From assembly GCF_008085915.1 (NCBI RefSeq), contig NZ_VSJK01000013.1:1-64000 (forward strand): 64,000 nt of DNA, given 5' to 3'. Source of the DNA: Oceaniovalibus sp. ACAM 378. GTDB lineage: Bacteria; Pseudomonadota; Alphaproteobacteria; Rhodobacterales; Rhodobacteraceae. Shown piece by piece: positions 9,901 to 18,103 of this stretch. How positions within the stretch are numbered: position 1 is the first letter of the stretch; every line of letters starts with the position of its first letter. The notes beneath the pieces were generated by a model. It was not told the DNA's origin and ran no database searches. It saw nothing but the letters and a program-made list of their open reading frames with translations. The position numbers and the translations under genes are program-made.

Positions 9901-10972
9901 CGCGTGCCTTCATTTCCTTGATCGCTTGCACCACCGCAAAATCAGCCGGGGTGCCGCCATAGACCGGGCGGTCGTCGGCGTCGCGGCTCACCAGAAAGGC
10001 ATTGGCGCGGCTGACACCATTCACAGTCCATGCCGAAGGCGCCGTGGTTTTGGCCGCAACCTCCACACCGGGGCGCACCTTGCAGTCCCCCGCGCGCAGA
10101 TCGTCACCAAACCATGCCACCACCAAGCTGACACTTTCCACAGCGGGGGCCATCGCTTGCAGCCGATCAAGTGCCACGACGATGTCGGCGGTATCGGTGA
10201 TCGCGTTCAGGTTTTCCGCAACGGTCGCGCCACCGGCGCCACTGGTCTTCTTGACCGGGGCTGTCGCATAGCTGAACTCGCCCGAGGCCGGGATCAGGGT
10301 GACGGCCTTGACCAGCCCTTCGGCGGCGTCGGCATCTGCGAGGGGGCGAAACACCTCGAAGCTGATCTGCGGCAGGCGGTTGCCGAAGGCGCTGAGGTCC
10401 AGTTCCTCGAACACCACATAGGCCGTTCCGCGATAGGCGGGCGTGCTGGCAGCACCCATCTTGGCTGCAATGAACGGATCAGCCGTTTGGGCCTCATCGC
10501 CCGGATACCAGCGCCAGGTGACGCCGGTCATATCCATCGCCTTGCCGTCGGCCCAGACGCGGCCAATGCCGGTGATTTCGCCTTCGCAGAGCGCCACGGC
10601 GAAGCTGGCGTAGTACAAATACTCGGTCGTCTTGACCTTGCCGCCCCCGCCACCCTTGCCACCACCTTGGGTCGTGGTCTTGGTCTCCTCGCGGAAATCC
10701 GTGGCCCAGATCACGTTGCCGCCGATCCGCATGCGGCCAAAGAGGCGCGGGATCACCGCGCCTTCGGTCGATGAGGTCATGCGCAAACTGTCCAGCCGCG
10801 CACCTTCAATGCGTTGCGCGGGGGCGAGGGACGAGACGATCCAACTGTCGACCACCGATCCGATGCTAGATCCGATGAAGCCGCCGATGGCTGCGCCGGA
10901 AAAGCCAAGGATGGACCCGCCAATGCTGCCGCCAATCGCGGAGCCGACGGCACCGAGAACCAAAGTTGCCAT
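6998..10972 (-). CDS. GTA-like baseplate multidomain protein (ORFg15 / 'megatron', TIM-barrel type)
   Basis: This 1324-residue protein opens with a Gly/Ala-rich helix (residues 1-45, VLGAVGSAIGGSIGGSILGF) and contains a glycoside-hydrolase-like TIM-barrel segment (WRGRITCSPAAGF through WFTELGCPAIDRG, about 400-700). It ends in fibronectin-like beta domains. This is the layout of Rhodobacter capsulatus GTA gp15 and related tail-tip hubs. It is the last of four consecutive GTA-type genes (gp12-gp15 order), all on the minus strand with gaps of 10 nt or less. It would form the tail tip and contact the host surface during DNA delivery. Confidence 0.85.
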   Translation of the reverse strand: MATLVLGAVGSAIGGSIGGSILGFSGAAIGGFIGSSIGSVVDSWIVSSLAPAQRIEGARLDSLRMTSSTEGAVIPRLFGRMRIGGNVIWATDFREETKTTTQGGGKGGGGGKVKTTEYLYYASFAVALCEGEITGIGRVWADGKAMDMTGVTWRWYPGDEAQTADPFIAAKMGAASTPAYRGTAYVVFEELDLSAFGNRLPQISFEVFRPLADADAAEGLVKAVTLIPASGEFSYATAPVKKTSGAGGATVAENLNAITDTADIVVALDRLQAMAPAVESVSLVVAWFGDDLRAGDCKVRPGVEVAAKTTAPSAWTVNGVSRANAFLVSRDADDRPVYGGTPADFAVVQAIKEMKARGLRVTFYPFLLMDVPTDNTKPNPYSNNAASVGQPTFPWRGRITCSPAAGFAGTVDKTATATTQISALFGTATPASFSVSGTNVSWTGPAGEWSLRRMILHYAHLCKAAGGVDAFLIGSEMPGLTTIRSGASTYPAVSAFKAIAADVRTILGPGTKIGYASDWSEYFGHHPADGSGDVFFHLDPLWSDANIDLIGIDNYIPLSDWRDGFDHADAALAPAIYDRAYLQSNITGGEGFDWFYANPADRAAQVRTPITDGAAAKPWVFRYKDLRTWWSEPHFNRPGGVESGTPTAWVPQSKPIWFTELGCPAIDRGTNQPNVFFDPKSSESFTPYFSRGWRDDAIQRTYLEATYLFWGAAANNPTSTVYGSRMVHVPECAAWTWDARPYPFFPELTTVWTDGPNWRRGHWLTGRLGAVSLAALVRHLCLRAGMPEELIDVSGLWGAVEGFVISALEAPRASISTLARHFGFDPVESEGRIRFLMRGRIASATVTPDSMVAPSSAQGDVMELTRAQETELPQALKWQVARADENYDAAQVEARRITVDTSRIASEAFPMAVPPEEAERRCRRALMEAWVGRESAVFRLPPSRLALDPCDVILLDHDGRLTEMRVVSIADSDLRSIDAVRQDRTIYDLPPGEPRPASLSTPTVFGMPEIVLLDLPQLREDQPAHRPLVAAYAKPWPGEIAVYRSAATDGFSLLTSFGTRARMGVLAADFYAGPVSRFDLGNALVVDLFSGTLESVTDISLLGGANALAVETGAGQWEIIQAGTAELIAPGRYRLARLLRGQRGTEHAIASTVPTGARVVVLDAALASLPISEADLGLPWNWRIGPASKPVSDETFVATTFTPEGAGLRPFSVAHVEQPWRIARSPGDLTIRWTRRSRSLVADTWGAGDVPLAEDSEAYEVEIRDGGAVKRTLTTTTTSVLYTAAQQTADWGAPLGPGQSIAIRIYQLSALIGRGAGRSVTLSF

Positions 10973-10982
10973 GTGTGAGGTC

Positions 10983-11429
10983 TCAGCGTTGAGGGAACAG
11001 GAAAGCGAAGGCGATGCGCCGCCGCCACACCGGGGTCAGGAATTCTTCAATGACGCCCAGCCGCTCGTAAGCATGGATAAAGCGGTCGGGTCCGGTCAGG
11101 ATCCCGACATGCTTGGCGATAGCGCGCTGGCCCATGCGGAACAGGACCAGTGCGCCGGGACCGGCTTCGGTCGGGGCGATTTCCGACATCATCGCTCGTG
11201 CGCCTTCGGCGAGTACTTCGCGGGGACCGGTCTCGCCCCAATCCCGACTGTAAGGTGGGATCGGGAAAGGTTCTTCGCCCACCACCTCGCGCCAGACGCC
11301 GCGCGCAAGGCCAAGGCAATCACAGCCGACGCCGCGCAGGCTGGCCTGGTCGTGGTAGGGTGTGCCGAGCCACGATCGTGCACTGGCAATGACAACGGCG
11401 GCGTCAACCACGGTCGGGATGTCTTTCAT
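10983..11429 (-). CDS. NlpC/P60 tail-associated peptidase (GTA gp14-like, TIGR02219)
   Basis: The 148-residue protein carries the NlpC/P60 nucleophile Cys in GVGCDCLGLARG (about 35-46), a His in AKHVGILTG (about 107) and the RFIHAYE segment, as in phage cell-wall peptidases of the TIGR02219 family. It overlaps the upstream DUF2163 gene by 4 nt (11426-11429). In GTA-like tails this enzyme sits at the tail tip and opens the peptidoglycan for DNA passage. It is distinct from the lysis endolysin at 4001-4654. Confidence 0.85.
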   Translation of the reverse strand: MKDIPTVVDAAVVIASARSWLGTPYHDQASLRGVGCDCLGLARGVWREVVGEEPFPIPPYSRDWGETGPREVLAEGARAMMSEIAPTEAGPGALVLFRMGQRAIAKHVGILTGPDRFIHAYERLGVIEEFLTPVWRRRIAFAFLFPQR

Positions 11430-12310
11430 AGCACGTTCCCCTCATGGCCGCCGTCCTGGCTGGCATAGCGCAGCACCGCATCCTGGCCGGGGATGTTGGG
11501 AAAGCCCCGGAAGTTCGCGACATTCGCAAACTTCGTGCTGCAGGTGGCGATCCGCTTGTCGCAGCCCGCGCGCGCTATGAAACTGTCGCCCTCCGCGATG
11601 GGGCGCACCGGTGCTTCGAGGAGGGTCAGGGTCGCGATGGCATCGGTCAAATCATGGGAAAGCACCTCGGTGATGCGACCTGCATTGGCACCGCTGGTCC
11701 AGCTGAGGGTGCCGGAGGTAAACCAGCCCGCATCAAACCCGGCGAGCCCGGAGGCCATGAACGCCCTGTCGCGCAGAAGGTCGGTGACCACGCCGGGGCC
11801 CTTGTAGATGGCGTTTTCCAGATCGATGCAGCAGCGCGCGTCGCCCAGCGCCGCGTCACACCCCGCCTGAAACGTCCGCCCGACCGTCTGGCCAAGCACA
11901 TGCGCCAGCGACCGCACCTCGGCCACGAAGGCCATCCGCCCGCGCCGGATTTGCCCGACCGCCCCGCGCCGCAAGAGCACCCGCTGACTGGTGTCGGCCC
12001 AATTCACCCGCCACAGCTCGATCGCCGCATTGTCCCAGCGCCCGTCGAAGATGTCGGTCTCTGTGATGCGGTCGGAGGTCAGCACGCCGCTGGCATCCTG
12101 TGCATCGACGGCTAAGTCGGACCCAGCGCGGATTTCCGAGGCGGCGAACCCGCTTTCTGGCTCAAACGCAGTCCCATCGAAGGCCAGCGTGCGGTCATGA
12201 TCGGTGAAACCCAGCGCTACGCCGTCGCTGCGCGTAATCCGCCAGCACCAGGACAGGGTGGTGGTGCCATCGTCGAGATGGGCCTGCAGAGCCGGGGAGA
12301 GGGATTTCAT
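11426..12310 (-). CDS. DUF2163 tail protein (GTA gp13-like)
   Basis: The 294-residue protein starts MKSLSPALQAHLDDGTTTLS and matches the DUF2163 plus C-terminal DUF2163_C arrangement of GTA ORFg13, including a CDKRIATCSTKFANVANFRG metal-site-like end with paired Cys. I use ATG 12310, which makes an ATGA overlap with the end of the DUF2460 gene; the frame stays open further upstream but would read through that gene. It is a structural component of the tail baseplate. Confidence 0.85.
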   Translation of the reverse strand: MKSLSPALQAHLDDGTTTLSWCWRITRSDGVALGFTDHDRTLAFDGTAFEPESGFAASEIRAGSDLAVDAQDASGVLTSDRITETDIFDGRWDNAAIELWRVNWADTSQRVLLRRGAVGQIRRGRMAFVAEVRSLAHVLGQTVGRTFQAGCDAALGDARCCIDLENAIYKGPGVVTDLLRDRAFMASGLAGFDAGWFTSGTLSWTSGANAGRITEVLSHDLTDAIATLTLLEAPVRPIAEGDSFIARAGCDKRIATCSTKFANVANFRGFPNIPGQDAVLRYASQDGGHEGNVL

Positions 12311-12933
12311 CTGCGGATCTCCAGGAGGGGGATGGACGTGATCGACCCCAGCCGCTCGATATCGAGGGTCACGTCGAGAGTGTCTGTGTCGAAGCGGACG
12401 GGCACGTCGAATTCGAAGCCAGCGGTGATCGTGACACCCGCGCCGGGCGCGTTGGCGAAACTCACGCTGCCGGTGGTGGTGTCGGCGCTCCAGCCCGACA
12501 TCTGCTCCACCCCATTCAGGGCGAGGCGGACGGTTCCCGCCACAGGCTTGGCGATGGCGCGGGTCCAGCTTTGGGTGCCAGAGGTATAGCGCTTCAGCAG
12601 TGCGAAGGTTGTGACGGCCCCGTTGCCGGTTCCAATGGGCTGGTCGATGGGGGCGACTGCCTGCGACGGCAAGCTGGACTTGTAGTCGGCCCAATCCTTG
12701 TGGCGGAAGCCGTGCAGGCGGCCGTTGCGGGCCTCGAAGAAGGCAACCACCGTTGCCAGATCGTCAGTGCGGCGGATGCCGTAGGCCACATCATAGCGGC
12801 GGCGCGAGTTGGCCCAGCTGGCGTTGCGCTCTTCGTCGCCGCTCACCAACTCCACCACTTGCGTGCGCCGTTCGGGACCGCCGCGTGCGCCACGGCTGAT
12901 GTTGTCGGGGAAACGAATTTCGTGAAACGCCAT
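12307..12933 (-). CDS. DUF2460 tail protein (GTA gp12-like)
   Basis: The 208-residue protein (MAFHEIRFPDNISRGARGG start, RRYDVAYGIRRTDDLATVV and FRHKDWADYKS segments) is a clear DUF2460 member, equivalent to GTA ORFg12, a distal tail / baseplate component. Its ATG at 12933 overlaps the last base of the tape measure stop codon; a GTG one codon earlier gives a 4-nt overlap and is also possible. Translation is evidently coupled to the tape measure gene. Confidence 0.85.
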   Translation of the reverse strand: MAFHEIRFPDNISRGARGGPERRTQVVELVSGDEERNASWANSRRRYDVAYGIRRTDDLATVVAFFEARNGRLHGFRHKDWADYKSSLPSQAVAPIDQPIGTGNGAVTTFALLKRYTSGTQSWTRAIAKPVAGTVRLALNGVEQMSGWSADTTTGSVSFANAPGAGVTITAGFEFDVPVRFDTDTLDVTLDIERLGSITSIPLLEIRR

Positions 12934-15407
12934 CACATACCCCTCCGCCCGAGCGACACCGCGCGGGCGATGTCGGCCGCGACCTGCGTGCGCGATTGCC
13001 GGAAGCTTTCAGCGTCACGCGACATGATGGTCACCGAGATATTCGGGGCAGAACCTTGCCCTTGGCCATAGCCAGCAGCTTCCCGACGAGACAACACCCG
13101 TTCACCGCGTTGCAGGATCGCTGGAACTTCGTCGGGCTTGATCCCGGCCCAGCCACCGGCATGCATGCGAGGGGCACCGGCGAAGGCCAGCGCAGGGACC
13201 ATGCGGCCCGGACCCGGCGATCCGACCACGCCACCCGCGTGCAGGATGTTGGCGAACAGCTCACTCGCGCCGCCCAGCGCGCCGGAGAGCGCATTGGCGA
13301 TAGGCCCAAGGATGAACCGCCGCGCGGCCAGCTTGGCCAGATCGGCAATCATCGAAGTGACGAGGTCGCGAAAATCCAGTTTGCCGGATTTGACGAAGTC
13401 GCCGACAGCGTTCTCGGCGCTCTGGAACGCGCCAACCAGTGTCTGGCCGATATCACCGCCAATATCGCGCGCCTTGTTGGCATAACCGGCAAGTGCCGCC
13501 GTCACCGCGGCCCAGCCTGTTGCCGCTTGTTCGGCACCGGCACCGGCAGCAGCCACGGCACCGGCATTGCGGGCAGCACCACCTGCGCCATCCGCTGCGG
13601 TGGCGGTGTCATTTAAACCGGCCGCGAGCGCATCCGCAGAACTGGCGGCATCGGCCAGTGCGACTTCCGCCTCTGATCCGGTCCCAGTCACCGCGTCACG
13701 CAACGCCTGCCAACTGGCAAGCGGCCGCCCTGCGGCATCTGCGAGCATGCCCGCCGCCTCGCGATAGCCGTCGGCGCGGCCGCGCGCATCTTCGGCCATC
13801 GTGCCAAGGCCAAGGTCTGGCGGTTCGAGATAGGTGCGTGACAGCGCCCCCGAGAACGCATCCGCCGCGGCAGTTCCGGCGGTCGTGGCCGCCCCTTCGA
13901 AGGGGTTTCCAATCCGCCCGAGGTCAAGTGGATCAAGCGTGCCAATCCGAACGCCGCCTTCGCCTACCGCCCAGTCGGGCAGCAGTGCCAATGCTGCATT
14001 GAGGCCAGTGATGAAGGTGTTGATGCGGGTGACGACGCCGTTCAGCATGGCCTCGACGCCTGAGATCAGCCCGTTCGCCGCCTGAAACGCGAAGTCGCCG
14101 ATGGCACCGGGCAGGCTGCCCCAGATCGCGACCGCTGCATCATAGGCGCCCTGGAAGATCGCTGCTGTCCGGTCGCCGAAGCTGACGACGCCCGCGATGG
14201 TACCCTCAAGCGCAGAAAACGCTGCGGCCTTCAGACCTTCCCAACCGGCTGCCATATTGGCAAAGGCCGCATCCAGCGACAGCCGCATCCGCGACCAGAC
14301 TTCTTTCGCAAGATCGCCCAGCAGGCGAAAGGCCTCGCCCACGCTGCCAACCCGGGAAACCAGCTGCGAGAACTGATAGACCAGCTCGCCTGTGCCAACG
14401 ATCAGCGCCCCAATCCCGGTCCGGATCAGCGCGCCGCGCAGGAATACGAGGGCAGTGGCCAGACCCCGGACAGAGAGCGCCGCTGCCGCCAGCCCCGCCA
14501 CCCAACGCCCGGCCATGACGGCCGCGAAGGTGGTGGCATAGGTGGCGAGGCGACCGAGGTTGCCGATCAGCGCGTCGATGGCCGACCGCAGGATCCCGCC
14601 ATCGGCCGCCAGTGCCACGAAAGCGTTTGCCAAAGCCTCGAGAGACGGGGCCACGGCGACAGCGATCCGGTTCCGCAGGCCCTCGAACACCAGCGACAGG
14701 GTACCGAGGGCGACTTGCGTGCGCCGCATGGCCTCGATGGCGTCCGCGTCCAGAACCGCGCCGAGGTCGGCAGCCTGGTCGCCCAGCCTTGCCATTTCCG
14801 CGCCACCATTGCGAAGGAGCGGCAGCAAGCGGGTGGCATCGGATGCCATGGCTTCGAGATAGAAGGTCATCTCCTGCTGGCTGAGCCCGGCGCGTTCCAG
14901 CGTGTCGACGTATAGCTGTAAGGCTTCTGGTCCGGACAGGCGGGCGAACTGGTCGGCGGTGACGCCCACACGGGGGGCCACGCTCTCGAAGAAATCCGCC
15001 ATCGGCCCGCCGCCGGTCTGCAGAAAATCCCCGACCCGGTCGTTCACGTCTTTCAGGATGTCGGCGAGCTTCTCCTGCTCGATCCCGACCGTCTGCGCGC
15101 CTGCCGACCAACGCTGCAGGGCCTCGGGCGTGGCATTGGCGACTTGCGCGAACTGGCGGATCTGCGCTGCACTCTCGGCGGTGGACCGGACGATGAGGCC
15201 GAGCGAAGCGGTGGCGGCAGCGGCGGCCGCAGACATGGCGATGCCAGCGCGGCGCGCAAAACCCGCAAGCCGGGTGTTGGCCAGCTCCATCTCGCGGCTG
15301 AGGCGGCCAAACCCCTTTGCCCCAGCCTCGCCGACACCCTCCAGCTCGGCGCGCACTTGGCGGCCGCCCTCCGCCACGAGGCGGACGGATACGCGTTTTT
15401 CAGCCAT
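12933..15407 (-). CDS. Phage tail tape measure protein
   Basis: The 824-residue protein is Ala-rich and largely helical, with hydrophobic stretches around residues 285-330 and a tail-tape motif region near the N-terminus (QFAQVANATPEALQRWS). It ends with a basic SRRE/QSRTQVAADIARAVS segment. Length, composition and position after the tail chaperone genes identify the tape measure. I start at ATG 15407, which has GGAAGG about 8 nt upstream and overlaps the stop of the frameshifted chaperone (GATGGCTGA). A GTG at 15416 is less likely. The length predicts a tail of roughly 110-125 nm at about 1.4-1.5 angstroms per residue. Confidence 0.85.
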   Translation of the reverse strand: MAEKRVSVRLVAEGGRQVRAELEGVGEAGAKGFGRLSREMELANTRLAGFARRAGIAMSAAAAAATASLGLIVRSTAESAAQIRQFAQVANATPEALQRWSAGAQTVGIEQEKLADILKDVNDRVGDFLQTGGGPMADFFESVAPRVGVTADQFARLSGPEALQLYVDTLERAGLSQQEMTFYLEAMASDATRLLPLLRNGGAEMARLGDQAADLGAVLDADAIEAMRRTQVALGTLSLVFEGLRNRIAVAVAPSLEALANAFVALAADGGILRSAIDALIGNLGRLATYATTFAAVMAGRWVAGLAAAALSVRGLATALVFLRGALIRTGIGALIVGTGELVYQFSQLVSRVGSVGEAFRLLGDLAKEVWSRMRLSLDAAFANMAAGWEGLKAAAFSALEGTIAGVVSFGDRTAAIFQGAYDAAVAIWGSLPGAIGDFAFQAANGLISGVEAMLNGVVTRINTFITGLNAALALLPDWAVGEGGVRIGTLDPLDLGRIGNPFEGAATTAGTAAADAFSGALSRTYLEPPDLGLGTMAEDARGRADGYREAAGMLADAAGRPLASWQALRDAVTGTGSEAEVALADAASSADALAAGLNDTATAADGAGGAARNAGAVAAAGAGAEQAATGWAAVTAALAGYANKARDIGGDIGQTLVGAFQSAENAVGDFVKSGKLDFRDLVTSMIADLAKLAARRFILGPIANALSGALGGASELFANILHAGGVVGSPGPGRMVPALAFAGAPRMHAGGWAGIKPDEVPAILQRGERVLSRREAAGYGQGQGSAPNISVTIMSRDAESFRQSRTQVAADIARAVSLGRRGM

Positions 15408-16067
15408 CGCGGCCACCTTCCATCTGTTCGTTCAATTTGCGCACCATCACCGCCTCGATCTCAGGCAGCAGCTCGGCGGCGATCAGGGTGTTCACGCCCA
15501 GCGCGCGGGCGAGCGACAGCGCCGCACCCATGTCCCAGCCAAGCACTGCGCCGGGGATCACACGCAGCTGTCCGCCAAGGCGGCCGACCAGATCCCAAAC
15601 CTGCCAGCCCTCTGGCGTTTGCGGCCGGTTCAGTCTTGCGGGGCAGTCCGGGCAGCGCGCTTCACAGGCGATGCAGTAGCGATCGCCCCCGCCGAAGGAC
15701 CAGTCGGCAAGGGCGCGGAGACGTTTTTTTCCTGATCCAGCAGCAGGCCGCGGGCGACGTATAGGGTCTGGAACGCCTCAAAGACGGGCCAGATTTCCAG
15801 CAGGGCATTGATCCCGGCTGGGCTGACGGGCACAAGGTTGCCCGCGTCGTCGCCCACACCCTCCCAATCCAGTACGGCACGGCGGGCGACGGCTTTGGCC
15901 ATGGCAAGCGCCATTTCCTCTTGGGAAGCGCCTTTGGGCAATTCCTCAACAGCCAGATCGGCGCGGGCTGAGACCATCAGTGCGGTGGTGAGCGGGCCGA
16001 CCAACAGGCGCAGGCCGGGCGCAAGGTCCAGCCATCCAGGCGTGGCGGTCAGGTTCAGTCGGATCAC
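15400..16067 (-). CDS. Tail assembly chaperone GT fusion made by -1 programmed frameshift
   Basis: Reading the short chaperone frame to codon 115 and slipping -1 at the A AAA AAC heptamer (15723-15729) gives a 222-residue product whose last 107 residues come from the -1 frame and end at TGA 15400-15402. That extension has no start codon with a ribosome site of its own before its mid-region. It encodes a C-x2-C-x3-C-x2-C knuckle (CIACEARCPDC) and then an ordered helical domain. The stop overlaps the tape measure ATG. This copies the gpG/gpGT strategy of lambda-like tails: the long form tethers chaperone to tape measure during tail assembly. The shift is inferred from sequence only. Confidence 0.8.
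15630..16067 (-). CDS. Tail assembly chaperone, short form (gpG-like)
   Basis: This is the unshifted 145-residue product. It starts at GTG 16067 with AAAGG upstream. Its first 115 residues are shared with the fusion (RLLVGPLTTALMVSARADL; GINALLEIWPVFEAFQTLYV). Its position between the tail tube and tape measure genes is where siphophages encode the chaperone that coats the tape measure protein. Residues after the slippery site (VSAPLPTGPSAG...) are low complexity, as usual for the short form's unneeded tail. Confidence 0.75.
   Translation of the reverse strand: MIRLNLTATPGWLDLAPGLRLLVGPLTTALMVSARADLAVEELPKGASQEEMALAMAKAVARRAVLDWEGVGDDAGNLVPVSPAGINALLEIWPVFEAFQTLYVARGLLLDQEKNVSAPLPTGPSAGAIATASPVKRAARTAPQD
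15723..15729 (-). promoter_or_regulatory. -1 ribosomal frameshift slippery heptamer (A AAA AAC)
   Basis: In the zero frame the codons are CAG GAA AAA AAC GTC, so the heptamer A AAA AAC is in the exact phase needed for tandem -1 slippage. Seven nt downstream the mRNA can form a stem (CGCCC/GGGCG outer and GCCGA/TCGGC inner pairings, roughly 15683-15715), the standard stimulator spacing. Confidence 0.8.
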
Positions 16068-16080
16068 GGTTGGGCCTTTC

Positions 16081-16114
16081 TCAAAACAAAAGCGACGTGC
16101 CGGGGCACGTCGCT
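16081..16114 (-). terminator. Rho-independent terminator of the SEC-C gene
   Basis: On the minus strand an 11-bp perfect stem (AGCGACGTGCC / GGCACGTCGCT, 2-nt loop, 16091-16114) is followed by TTTTGTTTTG. It lies 37 nt after the stop of the 16151-17050 gene, in the middle of the late operon. Confidence 0.75.
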
Positions 16115-16150
16115 GGGAGGGTGGTCTGCGGAAGGGGCGCTCTATTCAGG

Positions 16151-17050
16151 TCATTGGAGGCAGCATTTCTTGAACTTCTTGCCGCTGCCGCAGGGGCAGG
16201 GATCATTTCGCCCGATCTTGCCGGTGAAAGCACCATTTAAGGGATCACCGCTGCGGGGCATCAGGGATGAAACGACATTCAGTCGCCCTGCCGCCTTCTT
16301 CGCCAGATACTCGGGGGCGAAGCAGTACCATGGCTCAAGTTCTGCAATGGTGTCGGTGATCAGCATGTTGCTCGAGAGACCGGTGAACCAGTCGGGCCGA
16401 CCGGACTCCACTGTTGCCTGAAGGCGCTGCGTAAAATCCTCGATCCGGCTGTGATCGGGCGTGATCAGACCACTCTCGAACACGGCGCGCACCGCGGTTT
16501 CCATTTTTGTGAGGCCAAGGGCGGCGATGCATTCCGCCCATGCCCACCAGACTTCCTCGCCCGTCACTTTGTCGGTCAGGTCGAAGAAGTCGATCAGGAA
16601 CTGCGTTATGCGGGGCCGCAGGTCTGGGTTCTCCAAGGCAACGATGGCCAGCGTGTCAAACATCTCACCACGCAGGAACCCATCGACATCATCATCCAGC
16701 AGGATCTCGAACAGTGGCTGCAGATCGCCGTCAAAGACACCCGCCATGACACGCGCCGAGGCTTCGGTGATCGAATCGCCCAGCAATGCATCCAGAAACT
16801 CCGGATCCCGCCGCAGCAGGTGGGCAAGCGGGCGATAGGCCCGCGTCTCGCGCCACTCGGCCAACAGGAAGAAGATGAAGACGAAGGCGTCCATGCCCTC
16901 GAGATTGTCAACTCCCCCTGATTGCAGTTTCCCGATGTAATCCAGAAAGACTGGCACCATGGCGTCGCGCGATTGCCCTGCCGCTTCCAATGCTTCGCGC
17001 GGCAGGGGGCCATTGGCCTCCAATGCAGCGATGATTTCGGCGGGTGTCAT
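16151..17050 (-). CDS. DUF1186-like protein with C-terminal SEC-C zinc motif (moron)
   Basis: The 299-residue protein is mostly acidic helices (residues 1-240, consistent with a DUF1186 / HEAT-like repeat domain) and ends in a classical SEC-C metal-binding motif, GRNDPCPCGSGKKFKKCC (about 280-297). SEC-C modules bind zinc and often mediate protein contacts. It lies between the tail tube and tail chaperone genes but has no structural-protein features. It has its own terminator, so it is probably a moron expressed from the prophage for the host's or phage's benefit. Its function is unknown. Confidence 0.7.
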   Translation of the reverse strand: MTPAEIIAALEANGPLPREALEAAGQSRDAMVPVFLDYIGKLQSGGVDNLEGMDAFVFIFFLLAEWRETRAYRPLAHLLRRDPEFLDALLGDSITEASARVMAGVFDGDLQPLFEILLDDDVDGFLRGEMFDTLAIVALENPDLRPRITQFLIDFFDLTDKVTGEEVWWAWAECIAALGLTKMETAVRAVFESGLITPDHSRIEDFTQRLQATVESGRPDWFTGLSSNMLITDTIAELEPWYCFAPEYLAKKAAGRLNVVSSLMPRSGDPLNGAFTGKIGRNDPCPCGSGKKFKKCCLQ

Positions 17051-17138
17051 GTGGGGAACCTTTCAACGGGGAATCGATGAAGGGAATACCGTCTTTCCGC
17101 GTCGGCCTCCATTGCCCGGATCGACAATCCTGGGTGTT

Positions 17139-18077
17139 TCAGTAGGTCGCGAGCGTGTTGACGAGAACGGCGGTGCACATGCGGGCGGGGCTGGTGGCTT
17201 TCGCGGCCTGCCAGTCGAATGTCGCCTGCACACCCTGCGGCCCGGCGATCTCGATGCGGGGGCGGGGCAGATAGACGGCATGGGCGGTGAAGGTGAAGCT
17301 CGCGTTCGCCCCGAGGCTGTAGTTGAATTCGAGCTCGCAGGGCGTGCCATCGATGGCTTGCGTGACCAGCGTCGTGTCGGAGAACCGCACTTCGATCCGG
17401 CCGGTCAGCGCAGCCATGGTCGGGTCGGCGCCATCGATGCGGCCATCGCCACGGATGGTTTCGATCCGGTCGAGGTTGTTGGAATAGGTGATCTCGGCGG
17501 AGACGACGTTGCCCAGGCTGCTGCCGTTGCGTTTCACCGTGCCGTTGAAATGGCCGAAGCGCTGCAGGCCCAGCGCTGTTGGCGTTCCCGCAGCGGTTGC
17601 CCCTGCAATCGTCTCGCCTTGTGCAATCAGCTTTGCCGATGCCGTAAGCAGCCCCGACCGCTGCATCTGCCAGGACAGCTGATCCAGCACGCAGCCAGAA
17701 TACATGGCGAAGCGGGGCACTTCCGGCATTGCGGTTTCAATCGCCATGCTGGGCAGCGTCCAGTTGCCCGACTGAAAGGTGTGGGTCTTGGGCGTGGTGC
17801 CGGTCGTGACCGGTTGGCCGAATGCCGCCTTCAGCCAGAAACCGAACGCCTCGACATCAATGGGGATTACCACCTCGCCATCGGCGGTGACCGCGTCCTT
17901 GATTGGGGCCAGAGGATCGCGGCCATAGCCCAGCAGTTCGGATTCCAGCAGCGGCTGCTCCGACCCGAGCGTCGCCCGGGCGAAGGGCATCAGCCGGAAG
18001 CCACTGACCGGCGGGGTGCCGTAAACCGTCTCATACGCAAGCGCCATCTGCGCCCGCGCGCCTTGCGCACGTGCCAT
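17139..18077 (-). CDS. Phage tail tube (major tail) protein
   Basis: The 312-residue protein starts MARAQGARAQMALAYETVYG, a start typical of tail tube proteins of siphophages with lambda-like heads. It is beta-rich, with repeated short strands and the conserved GYGRDPLAP and IPIDVEAFGFWLKAAFG segments. I use ATG 18077, which has AGGAGA upstream; the longer open frame overlaps the tail terminator gene. It would polymerise into the non-contractile tail tube. Confidence 0.75.
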   Translation of the reverse strand: MARAQGARAQMALAYETVYGTPPVSGFRLMPFARATLGSEQPLLESELLGYGRDPLAPIKDAVTADGEVVIPIDVEAFGFWLKAAFGQPVTTGTTPKTHTFQSGNWTLPSMAIETAMPEVPRFAMYSGCVLDQLSWQMQRSGLLTASAKLIAQGETIAGATAAGTPTALGLQRFGHFNGTVKRNGSSLGNVVSAEITYSNNLDRIETIRGDGRIDGADPTMAALTGRIEVRFSDTTLVTQAIDGTPCELEFNYSLGANASFTFTAHAVYLPRPRIEIAGPQGVQATFDWQAAKATSPARMCTAVLVNTLATY

Positions 18078-18103
18078 GGGGGTCTCCTTGATGTTGGGGG
18101 GTG

